Below are positions 1 to 10,119 of a stretch of 64,000 nucleotides of DNA, piece after piece (positions within the stretch are counted from its first letter, which is position 1; every line of letters begins with the position of its first letter). This DNA comes from Neoscytalidium dimidiatum (Eukaryota > Ascomycota > Dothideomycetes > Botryosphaeriales > Botryosphaeriaceae): contig CM074695.1 in NCBI GenBank assembly GCA_037367355.1, positions 4,774,001 to 4,838,000 of the forward strand. The letters run 5' to 3'. The notes under the pieces are model-generated. The model made no database searches and was not told the DNA's origin. It was given only the letters and a program-made list of their open reading frames with translations. Both the position numbers and the translations under genes were made by a program.

Positions 1-48
1 TTCGTACTGTCAGAGAAATTTATTGTGAGTTGCTAAATACTGAAGAAC

Positions 49-178
49 AGGATGGCGGACGTCATGTCGTGTCACGCTTAACATGCATCCGTCATCCACC
101 GTCACTGCCAATGATGGACAATGACGGCGGATGGATGACGGACGCTTTTTTCAACACGTGACTGACGTTCGCCACCCT
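49..178. repeat. Imperfect foldback (MITE-like) element
   Basis: The two halves of this 130-bp stretch are imperfect reverse complements. The outer arms AGGATGGCGGACGTC (49-63) and, read on the other strand, AGGGTGGCGAACGTC (178-164) match with two differences. The inner arms 85-104 and 145-122 match with one substitution and a 4-nt gap, around a loop of about 17 nt. It lies 58 bp beyond the stop of the reductase gene. A miniature inverted-repeat transposon is the simplest reading; no convincing target-site duplication is visible. Confidence 0.6.
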
Positions 179-236
179 ACGGTAGAATTTGAGACCCGGC
201 CGATACAGCTGGGTCAGTTTGGTTCAAACTTGATCC

Positions 237-1380
237 CTATACACCAAAGGTCTTTAGCATTTTCACTGTATCCACCACACACTTCCGCAGCGGCGTAAAA
301 TCTGTCCCCAGGATTTCTCGCGCTCTCGCGTAATCAACCTTGTAGACGCCACCCGCTGGATACCCGACGCTGTCCCACTGCTCCCTCGGCGGCAGACGAT
401 GCCTGAACTCCGGGAACTCGTCGTACATGATCTCGATGATTTCTTTATTCGAAAACTGCTCCGACGATGTGAAGAAGATGCGCTCGCCCGCCGCCGAGGG
501 ATCTTCCATCGCTTTCACGTGACCCAACGCCAGATCGCGCACGTCTATCCACGAATAGAAAGTCGTTGGTAGGAGCATTCCTTGGAGAAATGCGACGAAG
601 CGCCTATTGGAGTTGTTCAGTGCGTCGAGTCCAGAGAGATAGTGGACGACGGGCCCAAAGACGAAAGGCGGGCATAGCGTTGTCAGCTCAAACCCAGGCC
701 GCTTACGCGCGACAAAGTCCCAGGCCGCACGCTCTGCGAACGTCTTGCTACCACGGTATCCCGCCACGGCATCTGTTAGTGCTTCCTCGTGTGTGATTGG
801 GTTCCAGTCGGTGCTGTTGTACGTATGCGACGGTCGGTCACCCTTGGACAGGTCAATCATAGCCGCCAGCGAGGACAGCACGACCACGCGCACGACGCTA
901 GGCGCGAAGGTTGCAACGGACGAGAGCAATCCGACCGTCCCATTGATTGCAGGGTCGAGCACTTCACGCTGCACGTCTGTGATGCTGAGACAGAGAGGAC
1001 TGGCGGTGTGGATCACGGAGTCGAAAGGCGGGTCTGACTGCACTGCGGCGTCGAAGCAGCCAGGCACGGCAATGTCTGGGACGATGGCGAAGTCAAGCCT
1101 GTCTTTCGTGAAACCAGGGTGTGCCTCTTTGATCTTATTCGCCTTTTCCTGATTACGGACTGTCGTCACGACCGAGTGGCTATTGAATCGGAAGGCTTGT
1201 GTCAGCAGCATTGTACCGATGCTCTGTATTTCTGAGCAGACGACCCACCCGCGCTCGAGCAAGGCGTCGAGAACATGTGCAGCGATGAAGCTGCCAAATT
1301 GATATCAGTATGAATGCTTGCATTCTTTCGGCACATTTCGTATGGACTCACCCGCTTCCACCGGTCAAAAGAACGTGCAT
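237..1380 (-). CDS. NAD(P)-dependent reductase of the dihydroflavonol-4-reductase/Gre2 type (3 exons)
   Basis: An extended short-chain dehydrogenase, predicted 337 aa, expected to reduce a carbonyl with NADPH in the cytosol; the substrate is unknown. Exons are 1380-1352, 1290-1249 and 1179-237 (introns 1351-1291 and 1248-1180), which sum in frame. The first exon is only 29 nt and supplies the N-terminal Rossmann motif TGGSGFIAAH (residues 6-15). The catalytic YxxxK is Y165-R-G-S-K169, preceded by the beta-strand serines VVVLSS. The second intron is 69 nt, a multiple of three without a stop, so an unspliced reading would insert 23 foreign residues between ERG and HSVVTTVR, which are contiguous in relatives. 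Length fits the family. Methylglyoxal/ketone reductase and secondary-metabolite ketoreductase are both possible. Confidence 0.88.
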
Positions 1381-3077
1381 GTTGAGCGCTTGATGTCGAA
1401 GATGGACCTGACGAGAACGCCGTGGCCTCTTCTTCTTCTTGTTTGGTTTTGAAGCCTTGCTGCTGTATGGTTTTAGTAAGTGCGCTTTCGGACCAAAGAT
1501 TAAGCCTTTGTAAGTCCGAAGGAGTAATAAATCCTCCGTATACTTTATATTACTCTTCCATGTAGTATAACTAACATAGTCATCTGTATGCACAACCTCT
1601 TGACTTATTCCATAACTGATCTTTAAATAAAGAGATATAACATTCTACTTAGATATTTAAGATAAACCAAATTCATGACAGCTGTAGCATGCGGCAGGCG
1701 ATCGCGGACTATTACGTAGTATTAAAGCTGGAGCTAAGAGGAGCAACTGGAGTTCTGTCTACGAAATTAGAAGTGCGCAGCTACAGCACTTAAGAATATC
1801 GCTTACATTCGCTAAAGCCGAATATACTTATAGGATAGATTAAGGGAAAGTTCAGAGACGCCTCTTTCATTGCGGAATTGTTTGATCCAACGTCAGCTCT
1901 CTCTCTCAACCTACCTAGCGAATGTCCTAATGTCTCCGATCGATCAACCGGTCATTCCCTAGAGACTCTACCGTGTTTAGTAGATATGCCAATAGGCTTA
2001 TCTGCTCTAACAATGCTGGTAACTTTTTAATACGAATAGCCCAGCCACCGCTGCCTCAGTGGCAAGGTAAAACGTAATGCTAGCGGGCTTCGCTATAGGC
2101 TTCAAGCAGAATCGGCAGCTCCTCGCTTGGCATGACATCCCGCATCGCGGTCGACCCAGCCGAAATGACTGTCTTAGCATCAAGATTAATAGCGTACTCA
2201 TGCGTCCGCGAATACACAGGCGGGCTCTTCTCTCAACGACGGAACGGTCGTTTTTCTTTTCTTTTCTTTATTTGAGATTTCTCGATCTCTCTATGGCTGA
2301 ATGAGTGTTGTTATTTCATCCCGGTTAACCGGACGGCCAAACGACGCGTCGCGTTCCCCCGAAACGCGAATCGCGAACCGCATATCGTGTACCAGGTTGC
2401 AGGTGGGATGACCATCCGAGATTATCACCGAATTATGTCCGCTAAGCGAGACTACAGGGTAGTCGTATTAGACCCCCTAGTAGATATTTACTATCTATAT
2501 TAAATCCGTATTAATTCCGTATTAATTCTATACTAATATCGTATTAAATCTTTATAACTTTTATAAATTTTCTAGAAAAAAGAGCTAAATAAATAAATAT
2601 AAGTATAAAAATAAATAATAAAGAGAAATTAAAATAATTTAAAATAAACTTAGATAGTAGAATATAAGTATTAAATTAAATAGTAAAATTAGTATTAAAT
2701 CTATATTAAGTTTATATTAAGACCGTATTAAAACTATACTAAGATACTTTATATAAGTAAAAAGAGAGTTTTTTTTTATAAGGAGGCTATACGCTAGTTA
2801 GGCTAGGCTTAGCGCCGGAAAAACCTTATCTATCGCCGATGGCCACCCCACTTGTAGCCTCGTATGTACTTTGTGACATCGCCGACCCCCAAATACTAGA
2901 CCTCGTGAGAACAACGCCATCCGCATCCAGAGCCTGATCCTACCATGGCGTAGACTTAGGAGATGTTCCCTCGGTCCAATATCCCCAGGCAGTCTTCACC
3001 CATCACCGACCTATGATCGCCGCAGCGCACCAGCCTCCCTCGAAGCAGCGCCGTCCAAAGCAGTATACGCGACACTC
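1381..3077. other. Gene-free stretch upstream of the reductase
   Basis: No supportable gene is seen. The stretch holds the putative promoter of the minus-strand reductase, a low-complexity CTT run near 1430 and the AT-rich island listed separately. Short open frames at 2007-2304 have no recognisable similarity. Confidence 0.6.
2460..2800. repeat. AT-rich, TpA-rich island (probable RIP-mutated repeat)
   Basis: Composition drops abruptly to nearly pure A/T, with reiterated ATTAAATCCGTATTAATTCC-like words and a very high TpA content. This is what repeat-induced point mutation leaves of an old transposon copy in filamentous ascomycetes. No coding capacity remains and no element family can be assigned by eye. 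Confidence 0.6.
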
Positions 3078-4157
3078 GTGACCGGCAGAATGAATTCGGG
3101 GGTGCCAAACCCAACGCAAGCGCCCATCCCCGGCTACCATTCCAGGACGGCTTACCCTGTGTCACCTGCGGAAGCCGAAGCCATCGTCCGGACCACCACC
3201 TATCACCGCAAGGACTTTGATCTTGCAGTAATATGGTTTCTGCCTCGCGAGCATGCTGCGGTCGCGACTTCTATCTCTTCCACCTTCCGTGACCCCACAA
3301 ATACGCTCGGACAGCTCGACGGGCTGCCTCTCGAGCTTGTTAACGAGATCTGCTTGCAACTGGACATGGCCTCGTTGTTTCGCTTCCGACAGACCAACCT
3401 CCGAGCACGACAGGTGGTCGACTCACTCCGCGAGTATCATATAGTGGCCACAACCTCTCTCAACTGCTTTTGCGCCATTTTACGCACAGGAGCCGCTTCG
3501 CGCGTTACGTTGACCAACTTTTACCGCCGCCTCTGTGATCAGACATGTTCAGTCTGTAGAGACAGATACGGTGACCTGATCAACCTTCTTACTTGGACTC
3601 GGTGCTGCTCCTTCTGTGTCCGAAAGCGAGCTCCAGCGCTCCGCGTTGCCACTGTCGCAACTGTACGGCGAGTTCTCCGGCTCTCTAAGGAGTCTGCGAA
3701 GAAGCTTCCGTCCCTTAAGACTCTTCCGGGAATCTTTTCGATGGAGGAAAAGCCGCGCAAATCCCGAGTCGAGGTCGTCAACGCCCAGTCCGCTCTATCT
3801 GCACACTATAAGGAACATCCTGGAAGCGAACTGTCATTGGACGCACTAAGCAAGCCTGGTCTTGAATTCATGACCTGCTGTGCGATGTCAAGCTACGACC
3901 CACAGACTAAACGAATTCAGAATGGCGTGTCTTGCGCCGGTTGCCAGATCGCTGTGGAAGAGAGTATCCACACCGATGGGACACGATCGGGGTATGATGT
4001 TCGTGACATGGTCTACTCGAAACAGGGATTCCTGAAGCACTTCGAATGGTGTGAGCAGGCCCAGCTTTTGTGGATATCGAGTCAATATGGGGCGATCGAA
4101 TCTGCGAAATACCCTTACAGCTGCAGGAGAGGTGGCTATTTCAAGCCCAGGGAATGA
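3078..4157 (+). CDS. F-box protein with C-terminal cysteine clusters
   Basis: A single-exon frame of 359 codons. An F-box is visible at about residues 77-123 (LDGLPLELVNEICLQLDMAS followed by LFRFRQTNLRARQ), which would bind Skp1 and make the protein a substrate receptor of an SCF ubiquitin ligase. The middle has the paired cysteines CSVCRDRYG and CCSFCVRK, the C-terminal half has CAGC and FLKHFEWCEQAQLLW; this arrangement is usual in the large, fast-evolving fungal F-box families and may bind zinc. The upstream in-frame methionines make the exact start uncertain: residue 1 or M6 would serve, and the poorly conserved first 70 residues could be partly non-coding. Target substrate unknown. Confidence 0.75.
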   Translation: MTGRMNSGVPNPTQAPIPGYHSRTAYPVSPAEAEAIVRTTTYHRKDFDLAVIWFLPREHAAVATSISSTFRDPTNTLGQLDGLPLELVNEICLQLDMASLFRFRQTNLRARQVVDSLREYHIVATTSLNCFCAILRTGAASRVTLTNFYRRLCDQTCSVCRDRYGDLINLLTWTRCCSFCVRKRAPALRVATVATVRRVLRLSKESAKKLPSLKTLPGIFSMEEKPRKSRVEVVNAQSALSAHYKEHPGSELSLDALSKPGLEFMTCCAMSSYDPQTKRIQNGVSCAGCQIAVEESIHTDGTRSGYDVRDMVYSKQGFLKHFEWCEQAQLLWISSQYGAIESAKYPYSCRRGGYFKPRE

Positions 4158-4924
4158 ATTTCAAAGAGAGCTAATCTTTCTAACCGGCTGTCCGGCATCT
4201 CTGTGATTCCGTGTTTCTCCAACTCCCAAAGGCCTCACTGTGAGCTTACCTTCAACATTGATTGATTTCCCCCTTTTGTATCCCCGAAAGATTTTTCCCA
4301 AGAGCCCACGCTGCCCCATTGAATCACCCGTCCTGCTCATATCCCCCTGGAACGCCCCTCGCAAAAAAAACCCCCTCAACCATGCGATCGAGTGGGAGTG
4401 GCCGAGGTGATGGGCTGGAGAGGTTTCGTGGCAGGTTGGTCCATACCGCGGACTGGCCGGAGGACTTCGACTTTCGCGGAAAGACGTTGCACTGATAGGG
4501 AACGGGTAAGGGAATTGTGTGAGGGCCTGTTGGACTGATTCGTGTCAAGCTGTCGGGTGTGGGTTGGACTGATGTCTGGCCGGTATTCAGCCATCCAGGT
4601 TCTGCCGGCCATTCAACCGCACGTCAAGAGTTTGACGACGTTTATTCGGTCTCCCACTTACATCGTTCCGCCGATCGGCGCCTCTGGTCAGAGGGAATAC
4701 ACAGAGGAAGAGAAGCAAATCTTTAAGACGCAGTCGGGAGCCCTTCTGAAACACAGAAAGTAAATAGAAGACAGCTCGAACAGATACTTCGGTGCGTCTC
4801 TTCTCCTCACCTTGGCTTCTATCCCCAACTCGATACCGTGCATGGTGAAATAACATACCCATTGCTGGCCAGGAGATAGCACTCCGTTCTGCGATCTTTC
4901 GTCACTAATACACGCCTACAGCCG
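4158..4924. other. Gene-free stretch between the F-box gene and a monooxygenase relic
   Basis: Open frames up to about 90 codons occur on both strands, but none resembles a protein family and none has codon use like the neighbours. Nothing else is seen. Confidence 0.5.
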
Positions 4925-5494
4925 TCTTCATAAAAGGTTCCGCCGAACAGACCACCTTCCGCACCGCTATCATGGATGCCATGCGCACAACACTATCCTC
5001 GCCCCGATCTCATATCTGCACTGATCCCCAAATGGAGCATTAGCTGCCGCCGCTTCACTCCCAACCCAGGCTACCTCGAAGCCCTCCAAGCGCCCAACGC
5101 CCGCGCCGTTCTCCCGCCCTCTCCTTCCGCCCCGACCAGCGGCGACGACGTCGTCTCTATTACCGAAACGGGCATTACAACTGCTGACGGCAAGCACCAC
5201 AGACCCTTCGACGCGCTTATTTGCGCAAGTGCTTCAACACGTCCTTCCGGCCACGAGACCGAGAACATCCGCAGCTTCACGCCCAAAGCGCGAGGCCGCC
5301 GACGATTTCAACGAGCCCGTCGACGCGATCATGGCGCGCGCCGTGTGGAGCGAGGACTGCCGTAGCTGATACAAGAAGCATTCGGGCCCCGATGGCCTGT
5401 GGCCTGGGAGTATGCTGCACTTCCGCGAGGCGATCAGGGAGCCGCGACTGGGAAATTGAGTACGATAACCATGGAGTCGAGTGGGAAAAATAGC
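4925..5494 (+). pseudogene. Relic of a Baeyer-Villiger-type FAD monooxygenase
   Basis: Pieces of the middle of a class B flavin monooxygenase are readable in three frames. Near 4925 the translation FIKGSAEQTTFRTAIMDAMR is followed, after a frame change, by LISALIPKWSISCRRFTPNP-GYLEALQ and by ITETGITTADGKHHRPFDAL, all characteristic of this family. After another shift come KKHSGPDGLWPGSMLHFREA and, after a third, DWEIEYDNHGVEWEK. The C-terminal region carries a TGA stop (5367-5369) where relatives have tryptophan (S-W-Y-K-K). Both the N-terminal FAD-binding part and parts of the centre are missing. It is the first of four neighbouring relics and cannot make a working enzyme. Confidence 0.8.
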
Positions 5495-5589
5495 GGTCCG
5501 AGTCTGGGCCATTATTCTTTGGATTTCGCATGTTACATGAAGAACTGAACCAGCGCCGTTAGCTTCCAGCAGAAAACGTTGCTTGCGCT

Positions 5590-6129
5590 GCTTGCCTAAG
5601 TATGCCTCTCGTGGGTCTTGTGGCCATCAACACCGTAGTCCCACGGGCCGATTACAATAGTCGTGTTATCCAGCTTCAATCTGCGGATCTCCCTCTGCAC
5701 ACCCTCATCCGCCATGACCACTTCAGCGGCCTGCGATAACTGTTACCTGTCGACCGGCCCGTGGAAGTCGTGAGGAAATTCCTTGTATTAGACCACTTTC
5801 TGATGCGTGACATCCACTAAGCCTTCAAAAAGGCACGGAGTGTTTCGATGTACCAGATCAGGAAAGATACATCTTGCAATGCGGGGCAATGATTGTTTTG
5901 CATGCTCAGCATCGAGAAACTCTAGCATGGCTTGCTTCCGTGGCTCGTTGATGCCAGCCGCTTTGAAGTGGGGGCGGATGCCACTGTACAAGCTTTTGAC
6001 AATATTAGCGACAGAGAAGATCTCTTCGGACGAAGCCGGATCACAAGGATGAACAGTGAGTTCTGACATCTTGAGATCGAGATTGGAAGGGAGACTTGTG
6101 AATCGAATGTTGGGCACGAGTTTTTCCAT
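5590..6129 (-). pseudogene. N-terminal relic of a copper amine oxidase
   Basis: From 6129 a frame of 113 codons resembles the N2/N3 region of fungal copper-containing amine oxidases: HPCDPASSEEIFSVANIVKS, INEPRKQAMLEFLDAEHA and LFEGLVDVTHQKVV match the usual domain start, the EPRK motif and the YDGLVD strand. After stops it resumes as QEFPHDFHGPVDR, AAEVVMADEGVQREIRRLK and VVIGPWDYG-like text (the C/DPW motif region). Nothing of the catalytic domain (topaquinone NYD/E motif, copper histidines) is present, so about four fifths of the gene is gone. It is head-to-tail opposed to the monooxygenase relic. Assignment rests on my memory of family motifs. Confidence 0.65.
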
Positions 6130-6213
6130 AGCGACAGGTAACGCTCATTCTCAACATGCTATTCCAAAAAGAGCCGAGTTGAGACGACTGGGCTCAATTT
6201 TGGCTTCTCGGAA

Positions 6214-7683
6214 ATGCGTCCAGATATGGATTGGGTCTATTGCGACTTAGTCGGTGGCACAGCAATGATCTGCCCTATCAGCTGCGGGCCGAGTCAAACA
6301 CGTGACCAGGAGTACTCAATCGCCTTTCCCCAAACCTCATCGCGCAGCGTCCGTGACACAAAACGACAGGTAACTACGAAACACCCCACGGACGCTACGG
6401 AACGGAAAAGGTGGACCAGTCACGAAGACGAGGTGCTTACCGACTTGATCTGGAAGTATGGTGATAAGAGAGGTCGTGAAGGCCGATGGCACGAGATTGC
6501 CAAATGCTTACCTGGTCGGACCCCAAAGGTAGGATCCACAGAGCACTAGGCGTTATGATGACTCTAACTCCGTGCAGGATTGTCGCAAGCGTTGGTTCCA
6601 CTCGCTTGATCCATCGCTACGCAAGGGCCGCTGAACACAGGGAGAGGACCAGGTTCTGCTTCGGGAATACTCACATCGTGGGCCCGCCTGGAAAGAAATT
6701 GGTTTGTGATCTAAAATTCAAGCAACCGGGCTTTCCTCGCTGATCCGTAGATTTCAGCTCTGCTTTTACCTGGCCGGAAGGATGATCAATGTGCGAAGAG
6801 GTACACTGAAATTTTGGCTCCATCCATGCATCGGCGCCTGCAGAAATGGAGTCCGGAAGAGGACGCATATCTCCATGCAAAGGTCCAGGAAGTAGGTCAT
6901 AGGTGGTCGCTTATCTCGGCTGGTTTTCCTAGCCGACCTCCTCTCACTTGCCGCAATCGGTGGAGGACGCTGGCTAAAGCCAAGTCAAAGCTGGCTGCTC
7001 AAGCAGGCGACGTCATGGACAGGGCCGAGTCTTCTCTCCACAGCCCACTCGACTCCACTCCGGGGACCAATGAAACATGTCCTGACATGCAGATGCCATT
7101 TCCGCATCAGCACCCCGACTACGATCTTTCAGAAGAGTATCAGGCCCCACCGGTTGAGTCCATTGAAATACTTCTTGATGAATTCAACTTCAGCCTTGGT
7201 CTTAGCAAGCTTGGGACCTTCTCGTCTGCTCAAAGGTCTCATAGGATGGCATTTTCAGACGCTGTAATATCCGAGCATGTGTCGAGCCTTGAGGCTTGGA
7301 AAGTCAACCCTGCATCCAACAAAGACAATCAATTTGGCGAGGCCCAACAGTACGACCTAGAGCAGATCCCAGGTTCCCATCGGCGAGTAGAACTTACAGC
7401 AACTAACATCGGAATCGATATTTTAGATCAAGAAACTCCTTCCGCTTCGGGCGTCACACGGGTGATTGACCACCCCCGGCAGATTTATCCAGGAACTCTC
7501 TTCTCTAAAGAAGCTGCAGCATCGCTGTCAAATAACGTCTTGCTGGAATCTTTGGCTCGTAGTCATTTACTCGAAAGGTCGTCTCAGTCTACCAATCCCA
7601 ACGTTAAGGATGGGGGAGAGGCTCCTTCTCGGATGTCATCTTCTGAAACCACCGGATTCGACCCTGGTTCCTTCCGCAGCTAG
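6214..7683 (+). pseudogene. Three-repeat Myb (R1R2R3-like) protein with one in-frame stop
   Basis: Exons 6214-6528, 6578-6701 and 6758-7683 join in frame to about 455 codons. Repeat 1 reads [42 protein letters not shown], repeat 2 GEDQVLLREYSHRGPAWKEI..LLPGRKDDQCAKRY and repeat 3 QKWSPEEDAYLHAKVQEVG..RWSLISAGFPSR..TCRNRW. The first tryptophan of repeat 2 (K-G-R-W) is replaced by TGA at 6632-6634; this is the only lesion. A nuclear DNA-binding regulator is the family role. The long C-terminal tail is not recognisable. The start is uncertain: the first methionine lies well upstream of the conserved part. Nonsense allele, readthrough or sequence error cannot be told apart here. Confidence 0.78.
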
Positions 7684-8313
7684 TTCGCAGCAAATCAATC
7701 TTTTGTGGAAGTCCATCACCACACCCACCACCACCATCACCATTGTCACTAGCACGTGTATGGCGCAGGAAGGCTTATCTCAAATGCAATGTGTTGAATG
7801 GCTAATTCTCTATCGCCTTGCATCCGAAGCACTCTCAGCAATGCTACTAGATAAATGCAACGAAGATTGGTTATACCGATCAACGGTTTCTTCCCAGTGA
7901 AGTTTGCTTATCGAGGGGGATCCCTGTAAAGTAAGATCATTGAGGGCCTCTGTCTAGGCCTCATCGCCGGCAAAATTCCTGAATAAAAAGTGACTTTATC
8001 AGCGGTTTCCCCGCTCTCCGCATCTTTCCGGTACGACCAAATATTCGGCCTATCTAACTCGGCTCTGGCGAAGGCCCTGACACGGCTCTGTGCTTTCCTC
8101 AATGCGGCGTAGAGCGAGAGACGACCGACTTATGACCAACTTGATCCTACTAGCCCAATGAAACAGGTCAATAGGATATCGGATCTGCCAGGTGTTGCTC
8201 ACCTGCTTCGTTTCCTTAAAATTGAGACGTGCAACAATTACTTTTCCAAAGCGATCAAGTCGTTTATTGCACTTATCAGTTGTTATTCTTACTTCAAATG
8301 AAGCACACTCGTA
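7684..8313. other. Gene-free stretch with a short CAC-rich run
   Basis: Immediately after the Myb stop there is a run of CAC/ACC triplets (about 7711-7745). The rest has no recognisable gene. Confidence 0.5.
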
Positions 8314-10119
8314 ATGGCCGGCGATGATTCGAAAACCACAGATAATGAAGATGAGCTCACCACCATACGTTCAGCAAGGGAAGTAACATCTCTCAGCGTT
8401 GGAGAAAGCCAGGACAAAGAGCTACAAGCACCAGGAGAAGAGAGTGGTCTCAACAGAGATCTTCCTCAGAGACATCTTGTGAGTGCACTACTTAAAAACA
8501 TGCTCGTTTACTAAACAGACTAGTATTTGGTGATCTGCTACTTTCTATTAGATGGCGCTTGCCATCGGAGGTGTGATTGGCTCGGGGTACTCTGTTGGCA
8601 TGGGCTAGGGACGGACGACTGCTGGACTTGCTGGTCTTCTTATCTGCTTTGCTGTCTACCTCCGGTCGGTGTTTCCGGGATCACCCCGTATGAAAGACGC
8701 GAGCACAACCAAGCAGCTTACTAGCCTACATAAAACTGTTTGTATTGGGCTGGGTTGGTTGCCTCATAGCATTTAGGAACAGTATTGACAAGACAATGTT
8801 GGCCCGAACAAACAGGTTCATTCGCCGACTACTCCGCCGTTTCCTCGATCCGGCGATCAGCTTCGCTTTGGGCTGAAACTACTGGTTCCTATGGGCTGGA
8901 ATCCTCATGGCAGAATATAGTAAGCCACTATACCTAGATAAGTGCTACGAACATCTACAATTTGATACACTAAGATAATCTCGGCTTGGTGTTGGGGTTC
9001 TGGCAGTCTGCAGTGCCGACGTAGGGCTTGGTCCTGCTGTTCTGGTCAGTCTGTGCTGTTACTGATACTTGCGTTGCTCACGCGAGTATAACTATTTGCC
9101 AGGTTCATCTTCCTATCGTTTACCCTCCTTAGGGTCTATACCTTCGTGAAGCTGAGTTCTGGCTATCAGCTGTGAAGCTTTTCTTCGTTACTACCTTTTT
9201 CCCCTCTACGCAATCCTCATCTCTAGCGGCGCAATCGGCGGTGAGAAGATCGGGTTCGAATTTTACAAGGATCCGGGAGCTTTCGCCAACGGCGTGAAAG
9301 AAGTGTTCAAGATATTCGTTGTTCGCAGCCCTGCAGTACAGCGGCACAGATATGGTGGGGCTGACGGCAGGGGAGTCCGCGAACACCACGCGCGACGTCC
9401 CCAAGGCCCTCCGCGCCGTCTTCTACCGCATCCTTATCATCTTCGTCGATGGCATCTTCTTCCTCACCATCACGGTCCCGTTTGACGATCCAAATCTGCT
9501 CTTTGCCAGCAGCAACGCGGCCCGCAGCCCGTTCGTCATCGCATTGAAACGCGTCGGGGCGGACACGGGCGCGCACTTCGTCAACGCTGTCATCCTCGTT
9601 ACCATCCTCTCGGCCGTCAACGGCGCCCTGTACGTCGGTTCACGCACGCTGGTCGGCCTGGTACAGCAGCACCAAGCGCCCGCCATCTTCCGCTGGGTCG
9701 ATAAGCGTGGCGTGCTCATCCCGGCACTCGTCGTCACCAACGCAGCAGGCTTCCTGTCGCTGATGAACCTGTCGTCCAGCGCCGAGAATATCTACACGTG
9801 GATCATTAATATCACCGGCGTATCAACATTCATTACCCGGGCCTGCATCTGCGCGTGCCGCATACGGTTTCGGCACGCGATGTACGCGCAGCACGTGCGG
9901 CTGGATGTATTGCCCTTCCGCGCGAAGTGGCACCGTTTCACACCGTATCTTGGGCTTGGCTTGTCGGTGTTTTTCATCTTCTTCCAGGGCTGGATGGTGT
10001 TTGCACCGTGGGATGTTGAAAGCTTCGCCATGAACTATGTCATCATAGTGGATTTCGTAGCTCTGACCATCGGGTGGAAAATGTTGAAAGGTTCAAAACG
10101 GTCCAGGAGTACTTACTGA
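8314..10119 (+). pseudogene. Amino-acid permease (yeast GAP/AGP type), disrupted
   Basis: The start (MAGDDSKTTDNEDEL...NRDLPQRHL) joins across an intron (from 8479 to 8550) to MALAIGGVIGSGYSVGMG, the first transmembrane segment of the family, and is then cut by TAG at 8606-8608. A second piece, GSFADYSA / RRFLDPAISFALG-stop-NYWFLWAGILMAEY, has a frameshift and a TGA (8874-8876) at the conserved tryptophan of G-W-N-Y-W. From 9150 the text AEFWLSAVKLFFV, IGGEKIGFEFYKDPGAFANG and, in a new frame, SGTDMVGLTAGESANTTRDV continues uninterrupted through the remaining membrane segments to 10119. The C-terminal half is therefore open but the N-terminal half has at least two stops, frameshifts and missing segments. 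A plasma-membrane uptake system originally. Confidence 0.85.
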
